A model generated the notes under the pieces. The model saw only the letters and a program-made list of their open reading frames with translations, was not told the origin of the DNA and did not search any database. From Theocolax elegans (Eukaryota > Arthropoda > Insecta > Hymenoptera > Cerocephalidae), in NCBI GenBank assembly GCA_026168455.1, contig CM047429.1, forward strand, positions 9,203,125 through 9,267,124: DNA of 64,000 bases. The letters run 5' to 3'. Of this stretch, positions 55,583-64,000 are shown in pieces. Positions within the stretch are counted from its first letter, which is position 1; the number at the start of each line of letters is the position of its first letter. The position numbers and the translations under genes are program-made.

Positions 55583-56940
55583 CTCTCTCTCTCTATCTCT
55601 CATTCTCTCTCTCATTCTTTCACTCTCTCAACCTCTCCCTCACGCTCCCTCACAAACCCTCATTCATATTCAGTCTCTCCATCTTACAGTCCCTCATTCT
55701 TACTCACTCTTACTCTCGCACTCCCTCACTCTCCCTCATTCTTACTCGCTCTCACTCTCGCACTATATCACTCTCTCCCTCTCACAGTCCCTCATTCTTA
55801 CTCACTGTCACTCTCGCAATCCCTCACTCTCTCTCATTCTTACACGCTCTCACTCTCGCACTATATCACTCTCTCCCTCATTCCCTCTCTCTCTGCCTCT
55901 CCCTCATTCTCTCCCTCTCTCTCTCTCTCTCTCTCTATCATTCTCTCTATCTCTCATTCTCTCTCTCTATCTCTCATTATCTCTCTCTATCTCTCATTCT
56001 CTCTCTCTATCTCTCATTCTCTCTCTCTATCTTTCATTATCTCTCTCTATCTCTCATTCTCTCTCTCTATCTCTCATTCTCTCTCCCATTCTCTCACTCT
56101 TTCCTTCACACTCCCTCACAATCCCTCATGCATATTCACACTCTCCCTCTTACAGTCCCTCATTCTTACTCACTCTTACTCTCGGACTCCCTCACACTCT
56201 CTCATTCTTACTCGATCTCACTCTCGCGCTATATCACTCTCTCCCTCTCATGGTCCCTCATTCTTACTCGATCTCACTCTCGCGCTACATAACTCTCTCC
56301 CTCTCGTAGTCCCTCATTCTTACTCACTGTCACTTTCGCACTCCCTCACTCTCTCTCATTCTCTCTCACTTTATCTATATCATCATATCTATGTCATTCT
56401 CTCCATCTCAATCTATTACACATTCTCTATCTCTCTCCCTCGCTCTCTCTCTGTCTCCCTAACACTCCCTCTCTCTCCCTCACTCTCCCTCATTCTTCCT
56501 TACTCTCTCCCTCTCACAGTCCCTCATTATTACTCACTCTCACTCTCGCACTCCCTCACTATCTCGCACTCTATCACTCACTCTCACTCTCGCACTCCCT
56601 CTCTATCTCGCACTCTATCACTCACTCTCTCTCTCTCTCATTCTCGCTCTCGATTTCTATCCCCATTCACTCTTTCTTCTTCTCTCTTTCGCTCTCTCTA
56701 TCTTTCATTCACTCTCTCTTATTCTCTCTCTTTCTCTCTATCTTTCATTCTCTCCCTTATTCTCTCTCTCTCTTTCTCTCTATCTTTTATTCTCTCTCTT
56801 ATTCTCTCTCTTTCTCTCTATCTTTCATTCTCTCCCTTATTCTCTCTCTCTCTCTTTCTCTCTATCTTTTATTCTCTCTCTTATTCTCTCTATCTTTCAT
56901 TCTCTCTCTTATTCTCTCGCTCTGACTCATTCTCTCTGAC
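55583..56940. repeat. Long CT-rich microsatellite/minisatellite
   Basis: Mixtures of TCTC, CTCATTCT, CCCTCACTC and TCTTACTCACTCT. The 497-codon Ser/Leu/Thr frame over 55457-56950 reflects absence of stops in CT repeats, not a gene. Confidence 0.95.
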
Positions 56941-58335
56941 GCCAAGATGATGTTTGTCGGACGGACGGACGGACGGAGAATAAGAGAATGAGACAGAGCG
57001 AGAGAGACAGTGAGAGGAAGAGATAGAGAGACAGATAGAGAGAGAGAGAGAATGAGAGATAGCGAGAGGGAGAGAGAAAGAGAGAGAATAAGAGAGAATG
57101 AAAGATAAAGTGCGGGAGAGAATGAGGGATGGAGAGAGAAAGAGAGAGAGAATGAAAGATAGAAGATAGTAAGAAAGAGAGAGAGAATAAGAGAGAATGA
57201 AAGATAAACTGCGGGAGAGAATGAGAGATAGAGAGAGAGAGAGAATGAAAGATAGAGAGGAAGAGAGAGAGAATAAGAGAGAGAATAAGATAGAAAGAAT
57301 AAGAAAGAGTGAATGGGAGATAAAGAGCGAGAGCGAGAATGAGAGAGAGATAGAGAGTGATAGAGTGCGAGAGTGGGAGCGAGTAAGATTGAGGGAGAGC
57401 GAGGACGTGCGAGAGTGAGAGTGAGTAATAATGAGGGACTGTGAGAGGGAGACAGTGAGTAAGAATGAGGGAGTGTGTGGGAGAGAGATGGAGAGTTAGG
57501 GAGACAGAGTGAGAGAGTAGGGAGAGAGATAGAGAATGGGTAAGAGATTGAGAGGGAGAGAGTGAGATAATTAATGAAAGAGAATGAGAGATAAAGAGCT
57601 AGAGAGAGAGAATGAGAGATCAAGAGATAGATAGAGAGAGAATGAGATAGATAAAGAGAGAGAATGAGTGATAAAATGAGCGTGAGAGAGAGAGAGAGAG
57701 AACGAGATAGATAAAGAGAGAGAATGAGAGATAAAGAGAGAGAGAGTATAAGAAAGAGAGATAGAGAGATAGAGAGAGAATGATAGATGGAAGGAGAGAT
57801 AGAGAGAGAATAATAAATGGAGAGAGGGAGTGAGAGAGTGGGAGCGAGTAAGATAAAGAGAGAGAATGAGAAATAAAAAGATAGAGAGTGAGAGAGAGGG
57901 AGAGAGAGAGAGAGAGAGAATGAGAGATAGAGAGAGGGAGAGACATAGAGAGACTGAGAATGAAAGATAGAGAGAAAGAGAGAGAGAGAGAATAAGAGAG
58001 AGAGCATGAAAGATAGAGAGAAAGAGAGAGAATAAGAGAGAGTGAATGAAAGATAGAGAGAAAGAGAGAGAGAATAAGAAAGAGTGAATGGGAGATAGAG
58101 AGCGAGAGCGAGAATGAGAGAGAGAATGAGAGATAGAGATAGAGAGAGAGAGAGAGAGAGAGTGAGAGATAAAGAGATAGAGAGAGAGAGAATGAGATAG
58201 ATAAAGAGAGAGAGTGAGAGATGAAGAGATAGAGAGAGAGAGAATGAGATAGATAAAGAGAGAGAATGAGAGATAAAGAATATCTCTCTCTCTCTATCTG
58301 TCGCCCTATCTCTTCCTCTCACTGTCTCTCTCACG
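56941..58335. repeat. GA-rich microsatellite flanked by GGAC repeats
   Basis: ACGCCAAGATGATGTTTGTC followed by (GGAC)n begins the block at 56940. GA-rich repeats (GAGAGAATGAGAGATAGAGA) run to about 58280, then strand composition flips back to CT. A second ACGCCAAGATAATGTTTGTC with (GGAC)n sits at 58332-58372. The minus-strand 490-codon frame is an artefact. Confidence 0.92.
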
Positions 58336-58782
58336 CCAAGATAATGTTTGTCGGACGGACGGACGGACGGACATTATAATTTATCGGTTTTTTTTTTATA
58401 TCACTTTCTAATTATAATAATAATTTTTTTGTGAGTAATATGATGCATTAACTTATGTTACACATATTTATCATAAAATATATATGTTTTAAGTATTTTT
58501 CGCAAGAATAGGGGAGTTTTTACAAAATCGCTCAAAAAGATAACTTTAATATAATGTAGATATATATATGTGTGTATATATAAAGTATACTTTGCGTCGC
58601 AAGGGGGAATACAGTTGAACTTTCTCCCATACAAAATATTTTTTAGATAATCGCTAAAACTAAACAAAGCAAATTTTTTAATATTTATATTAAAAACAAT
58701 ATAATTATGAAATAATGCAATTTCATAAAAATAAAGTACCAACACATCACAATATCAATTCTTTCAAATATTTATTCTACGA

Positions 58783-59383
58783 TTTATAGTAGAAATAAAT
58801 TTATGTACTTTTACACATTTATGGAGAGCCCGTATACATATCGATTTCATAAAGTTATCGAAAACACTAATTTCTACGATTTTCTTAAATATTTAAAGAA
58901 TTTTCCACCTTTTTTAGGAGAACGCATTAGTGTATAATAAGAACGCTTAGAGAAAATAAAAAAAAATAGGTTTATAAATATATGAAAGTTTTTTTATTTA
59001 TTCTTGAACTGTTAAAAATTTTTGGCAGTGGTGCCAACTTAAATCGAGGCGCCAAAAATCATCCTCTGAATTAACGTGTTCTCCAAGTAACTTTTGAGGT
59101 AAAGTCTTCTCCAAGCGATTTTTGAGTTAACGTGTTGTCCAAGCGAATTTTGAGTTAACATGTTCTCCAAGCGATTTCTGAGTTAACGTGTTCTCCAAGC
59201 GAATTCTGAGTTAACGTGTTTTCTAAGCGATTTTTGAGTTGACGTGTTCTCCAAGCAATTTCTGAGTTAACTTGTTCTCCAAGCAATTTCTGAGTTAACG
59301 TGTTCTCCAAGCGAATTCTGAGTTAACGTATTTTCCAAGCGATTTCTGAGTTAGAATGTTTTTATTCGGAGGCGACGATATAT
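58783..59383 (-). repeat. Right arm of 7.15-kb inverted structure, with 28-bp repeats
   Basis: Inverse of 52236-52756, with about ten 28-bp units at 59068-59352 (AACGTGTTCTCCAAGCGATT). Confidence 0.88.
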
Positions 59384-60387
59384 TATATTAAAATTATATT
59401 TAATTACATTATATTATTATATATACTGGCGTTTAATGTGTGAAGGTAAAGGCTTGAGAGTAAAGGAGTGAGCTTAAAAGAATGTTGGTGAATTTTTATT
59501 TATCATTTTTGGTTTTAGAGGTGTTTCTTAATTTTGGTTTAAAATTGAGAAAAAAAAATCAATGCTAACTTAAGGTGGGTTATTATTCTACTATAAAATA
59601 CTAATAATAATATAATTTGTTTAAAAAATTAAGAAATGGTTTTAGTTGTGTCACACACGCACAAAATTACTGTCATATTATGTCATGCCTGTCAGGTTCC
59701 GTATAATAAATTATCCATTCCTTGGCCTGAGTTAAATCCTGATATGGTATGTTGAGATCCTGTGTCGAATCTTGTTTATTCTGTCCTGGAGAAGCTAGTC
59801 ACTTTAAGTAGAAGTTTGAGGTAGTGCAGGTAGTATATGACAAGTGCGTGGAAATAATTCAAGCCGTATCCAGCCTTGTTGAAGCAAGGGATGGTCCTCC
59901 GTTGATGTAGAACCTCCTTCGAATACCTGCAGCAATATTACTCAATAATACTAAAAAAAATTAGAGCTGAGGAAAGCAGTAGGTTGTTAAAACCTAGTTG
60001 TAGGTAAGGAGAAGGAGAGGTAAAGTGAGGTTAGGATAGTACCTCTACAACATATTAAAATTGAAGAAAGATACATTAGCATTTATGCCATTACCGTGAT
60101 TAATCCAGTTCGATGATGAAGTAAGAATAAAACAGTCGACTCAGGAACCTGGTGAAGAAGAATCAGCTGAGCAAATATCAGGTGCAGAGTTGATGCCGCC
60201 GTTCCCGTACGCCGCACATGAAGCATATAAACAAACTCGAATGAACTTATATTCCCATTTGCACATGCACTATGTGAACTTTTCGCATTTATTACATCAT
60301 TTGATTGCAATTGTAATGCCTTGGAACCTTACAATAAATATAAAAAATATTTTGTATATTTATCGGTCTTTCTCAAGTAAAGCATTA
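59384..60387. other. No gene recognised
   Basis: Mixed-composition DNA with a short GAGG/AAGG-rich stretch near 60000-60030 and no frame resembling a known protein. Confidence 0.35.
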
Positions 60388-60880
60388 CTAACGACATAAA
60401 GCAGAGTTATTTTTCTCTTCGTCTACTATGGTTGGTGGAATTTTCCAGAGAATGGCCGTTTTCAAAAATCAAACAAAATTTAAGGCGTTTAGTCCTCGAC
60501 CAGCAATTCGGACTCCTCAGTAAGGAACTGGAGAGCATACCTTAGACGCCTGTCGCAAGATGAACAGCGACGCCATCAAGATGTTATGCGGCTACATATA
60601 TAGAAGAAAAACGACAATCTCCCGAACGAGTGTAGAGATTTTGTCGTCTCCATCTAGTTGTGGGCAATATCACCAGCCCGAGTGCGACGTATTAGAGCGA
60701 GTCGCGTGATTATTAAAACAAAATTGAATTTAAAGTTCGGTGATATTTTTGTAATGTATAAATATCGGTCTATTCGAACTAAAGCTTTACTTTTGACATA
60801 AATCAGGCTCATTTTTTTCTTCGTCCACTATGGTTGGTGGTATCTCCCAGAGAATGTGCCTTTTCCAAAAATTTAACAAA
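60388..60880 (+). repeat. Unidentified ~400-bp repeat family, first plus copy
   Basis: Unit landmarks in order: ACATAAAGCAG, CACTATGGTTGGTGGAATTT, TTTCGTCCTCGA, CTCCTCAGTAAGGAACTGGA, GAAGAAAAACGACAATCTCC, ATTAGAGCGAGTCGCG, CGGTGATATTTATATAATGT. The unit restarts at about 60790, so it is tandem. One frame reads SSVRNWRAYLRRLSQDEQRR, which looks coding, but stops follow. I do not recognise the family. Confidence 0.65.
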
Positions 60881-61681
60881 AGATTGTAGTACGCCGGGGC
60901 GACGAATGACGCTAGAGAGGCTCGGAATCAACTGGTCTGTCGGTCGAATGACCGAGAAGGTACTGGTTCGGTGCGCCAATGTCAACGTGGCCTCTGCGTT
61001 GGCTGAGGGAGGACACAGCACTAACCTCTTAATTAGCTCTCTACGAGCCTAACCCAGACCCGAGTCACACGGTCGAATGACCGCCAGTGAGACCTGCTCA
61101 CGTATGTAGATCTCGTTGTCTTTCGATGAGCCCGAAGACGCTCCGGAGGAGACAGTACGGTGTCGGAAGTGACCCTCGCTCTAGGCGCGATGTTCGGTTT
61201 GACTCACTGGCTAGGTGGAGGTTGGACTGCTGGTGGTGTCGGCGATCGTCGTGGCCGTGTTGGCTTCCTCCGAATTGCTTCCCTGGGCTTGGCCGTCGTA
61301 AGGGGCACCCGTCGAGAAGGAGTTGGCTGCTGGGGCCTTATTCAGTAAATTTAACGCAAGCGCTAAGTACGATTTAACGCCAAAATTTGTCAATAAAAGT
61401 CACTTAACAAACAAATTTTGGCGTTAAATCGTACTTAGCGCTTGCGTTAAAATTACTGAATAAAGGTTGCATTAAAGGTGTGGGAAACTCCCGTAAAGAG
61501 AGAAGGCAGGGTGCCGGTATGCTCAAACGGGACCCTATATATACTGTACACCCGCTTATCTTGATGGCGATAAGGGGTAGCCACCTAGCGGCCGTTATCG
61601 ATACTACATACTACACATCTTATTCGCTATTTACATGTGCCATGTGATTCACGCTTACTTTTGTTATGTTTACGTACAACA
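60881..61681. mobile_element. Insertion splitting the repeat family copy
   Basis: The repeat breaks off at AACAAAAG (60880) and resumes with CAACAAGTTAAAAGCG at about 61680, leaving 800 bp of unrelated, GC-richer DNA. AACAA(A)AG on both sides may be a target duplication. The insert contains a hairpin MITE (61338-61463) and no recognised protein. Confidence 0.5.
61338..61463. mobile_element. Palindromic MITE
   Basis: TTATTCAGTAAATTTAACGC and its inverse at 61444-61463 start arms of about 55 bp (including GCAAGCGCTAAGTACGATTT) around a ~15-bp loop. Flanking TA bases would suit a Tc1/mariner-type target, which is only a suggestion. Confidence 0.8.
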
Positions 61682-62070
61682 AGTTAAAAGCGTTTCGTCC
61701 TCGACTAGCAGTTTGCACTCCCCAGTAAGGAACTGGAGATCATATCTTAGACGCCTGTCGCAAGATAAACTGCAACTCTAGCAAGATGTTATGCAGCTAT
61801 GTATATAAAAGAAAAACGACAATCTCCCCAACGAGTGTAGAGATTTTATCATCTCCATCTAGCGGTGAGAAAAACCGCCAGCCAGAGTGTGACGTATTAG
61901 AGCGAGTCGCGGGTTTATTAAAACAAAATTGAATTTAACATTACGTAATATTTATATAATGTATATTTATCTGTTTTTCCGAACTGAACCTTTCTATGGT
62001 TGGTGGAATTTCCCAGAGAATGGCCTTTTTGAATAATTAAACAAAGTTTAATGGCGCTTTGTCCTCGATC
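61682..62070 (+). repeat. Unidentified repeat family, second plus copy
   Basis: Same landmark order as 60388-60880 from AAGCGTTTCGTCCTCGACTA to TGGTGGAATTTCCCAGAG, with stops in the coding-like core. It continues the copy broken by the insertion. Confidence 0.65.
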
Positions 62071-62079
62071 TCCAGTTTG

Positions 62080-62600
62080 GATCGATTCTGCTTTATGTCA
62101 AAAGTAAAGATTTAGTTCGGAAAGACCGATAAATATACATTATATAAATATCGCCGAACGTTAAATTCATTTTTGTTTTGATCAACTTGCGAATCAGTCT
62201 AATACGTCGGACTCTAGCTGGTGGTCTTTTCCACCGTCAGATAGAGACGATAATAACTCTACACTCGTTGGCGAAATTGTCGTTTTTCTTCTATATATAT
62301 ATATATATAGCCGCATAATATCTTGCTGGCGTCGCAGTTCATCTTGCGACAGGCGTCTAATGTATGATCTCCAGTTCCTTACTGAGGAATCCAAACTGCT
62401 GATCAAGGACGAAACGCCTTTAAATTTGGTTTAATTTTTGAAAAAGTCTATTGTCTGGGAAATTCTACCAATTATAGTGGACGAAGAGAAAAATGAGCCT
62501 ACTTTATTTCAAAAGTAAAGCTGTAGTTCGGAAAGACCGATAAATATAAATTATATAAATATCACCGAACGTTAAATTCACTTTTGTTTTAATAAAGATT
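62080..62600 (-). repeat. Unidentified repeat family, inverted copy
   Basis: Inverse of the two previous copies. It holds the longest intact frame of the family, minus-strand 62406-62194: MISSLDSSVRNWRSYIRRLS, then QDELRRQQDIMRLY and RRKTTISPTSVELLSSLSDG. Confidence 0.65.
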
Positions 62601-62772
62601 TCTTTGAAGCAAAATTACCTCAAATTTCAAGAGACTAAAAGGCTTTAATAATTATAGATAACATTTTATCAATACACAATTTATCATTGCAGTAATTCCA
62701 ATTACCAACCATTGATAATCAAAATAACAATGATATTTTTATAATGATATTATTAATGATAAATGTAATGAA

Positions 62773-63156
62773 ATGGAAATATTATTAAAATCTTTAACGG
62801 CTGAGCAGAAACTAACATTTTATATACAAATAGATGCATTAAACGTTAAAAGTAAAGAAATTTTATATTTTACTGATGTCACTGGAGGTAGTGGAAAAAA
62901 CGATTTAATAAATACTATTATAAGATTTGTCAAATTAAACATAATACCAGTATTAGCAGTTGCTTGGACAGTTATTGCAGCAGATTTATTAGTATATGGT
63001 AAAACTCTCCATTCAACACTTAAATTACCATTTAATTTAAATGATCAATCAATATGCAATATTTTTACAAATTCATAAGTAGATCAAGTTCTAAAAAATA
63101 TTAAATTAATTATTTGGGATAAAGTATCAATGATTTGCAAATATCCATTGGAAGTT
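62773..63156 (+). pseudogene. Helitron helicase fragment
   Basis: Reads SLTAEQKLTFYIQIDALNVK, DVTGGSGKNDLINTIIRFVK, AVAWTVIAADLL, KTLHSTLKLPFN, then after a TAA at 63076-63078 the same frame continues with KLIIWDKVSMICKYPLEV. This parallels GPGGSGKSYLLN...WDEISMTSKFAFEAV at 38130-38410. Walker A ends in Asn in place of Ser/Thr, so it is dead. Similarity stops exactly where the satellite begins. Confidence 0.85.
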
Positions 63157-63760
63157 ATACTAATTACAGGGTATCTTGAAATTTTCGGGAATTTTTATGG
63201 TTTTTCGGATTATTTCTTGGAAATCTCGGGAATTTTTATGGTATTCCTGGTTTCTTGCACTAGTTGCAGGGCTTCTTGGGTATTTCGGGAATTTTCAAAT
63301 TTATCCTGGATATCTGCACTAATTATGGAATATCTTGAGACTTCTAAATATGAGACTTCTTGGGTATTTCGAGAACTTTTATGGTATCTTTAGATATTTG
63401 CACTAATATCAGGTTTCCTTGGGATTTTTTGGAAGCTTTGCATATTTACGGTATTCTGAGAAACCTTCGCTGATTACGGAATTTCTGGGGTATTTTGGGA
63501 AGTTTTAAGATTATACGGGATATTTACACGAATGACGGAATCCTTGTGTGTTTCGGGATTTTATATGTTATTCCAGTATATTGGCAGTAATTGCGGGATT
63601 TTTTAGTTATATTGGGAATTTTTAAGTTAATCAGTGAATTTTGGGAATTTTTAAGGTTTCCTGTGCTATCTTCATCTGCTAAGTACGGGTTTGCTTGGGA
63701 ATTCTTATAGGATTTCGGGATATTCGGATATTTGGTAGTTTTTGGTGTCATGTCTAGTTT
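63157..63760 (-). repeat. Diverged 59-bp satellite array (opposite strand)
   Basis: Repeats of TTTCGGGAATTTTTATGGT, ATCCTGGATATCTGCACTAA and TTGGGTATTTCGGGAA are the inverse of the unit at 20761-21970 (CCCGAAATATCCAGG, GTAATTAG). About ten units, more decayed than the left array. Confidence 0.75.
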
Positions 63761-64000
63761 GCATGAATTACTATAAACATAACGTTTCTTCCGCTCTTGT
63801 TCGACTAGGATCAACTTTACGTCTCGGTGAGTAGCAAGCGAAGTATTTTTTAGAACAGATATCAAGGATATAATATGGGAGAATTAATAAATTGTTTAAT
63901 TTCTTTAATTTATAAACTAGTAATTAGAATTCTTAATAAACTAAATAGTTTAATAAACATAAATGACAGGATTATTAAATAGTGTGCGTTTATAAATTAT
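63761..64000. other. AT-rich sequence to window edge, no gene seen
   Basis: No repeat or coding frame recognised. Confidence 0.35.

Noticed and set aside
55457..56950. A 497-codon plus-strand frame rich in Ser, Leu and Thr
   Set aside because: It is translation of CT-rich simple repeats; stop codons are rare in such DNA and the opposite-strand block gives a similar frame at 56862-58334.

Overview
This is an AT-rich eukaryotic (animal) window, most likely from an insect; the lineage is inferred from the transposon families and is not proven. I see no operons or bacterial-type genes. The only sequence that looks like an ordinary host gene is one 49-codon exon of a mitochondrial i-AAA protease (YME1L/FtsH family) at 50320-50466. 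Nearly everything else is mobile DNA, its debris, or tandem repeats.

Layout. 1-5198: a Ty3/Gypsy retrotransposon (+) entering from the left edge. Its gag and pol look linked by a programmed -1 frameshift, one TGA interrupts pol, and the 3' LTR has apparently collapsed into a 35-bp palindrome. 5.2-8.29 kb: AT-rich DNA with Helitron-like ends, GC-rich hairpins, a long-inverted-repeat element and a 110-bp tandem repeat. 8288-19372: a second Gypsy element (-) with two LTRs, polypurine tract and a tRNA-Arg primer binding site. It has lost most of gag and the integrase core, and carries a piggyBac-type MITE and a LINE. 19.4-28.4 kb: a fold-back element, a 59-bp satellite, a tandem duplication, a retroposed insert with a 15-bp target duplication, a 264-bp satellite and a small MITE. 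28471-34607: a complete hAT DNA transposon with matching 8-bp target duplications, terminal inverted repeats, subterminal repeat arrays and a six-exon transposase gene that reads through as 679 residues with the catalytic triad present. 36.5-42 kb: a decayed autonomous Helitron (-) with Rep and PIF1-type helicase plus a 46-bp minisatellite. 43.9-51.6 kb: a solo-LTR-like block, a Gypsy pol remnant, LINE fragments, and a 1.4-kb fold-back element 57 bp upstream of the YME1L-like exon. 52.2-59.4 kb: a 7.15-kb structure with inverted arms that contain 28-bp repeat arrays, enclosing LINE 3' ends in very long CT/GA microsatellites. 60.4-64 kb: an unidentified ~400-bp repeat family with a coding-like core, a nested insertion with a hairpin MITE, a Helitron helicase fragment and a second 59-bp satellite array.

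How parts relate. Nesting gives relative ages: the piggyBac MITE and LINE are younger than the second Gypsy, and a small MITE lies in the 5' region of the hAT element. Helitron sequence touches the 59-bp satellite at both satellite loci. LINE 3' ends abut CT tracts in all three clear cases. The strongest candidate for a functional system is the hAT element, whose transposase and probable cis-acting binding arrays are both present.
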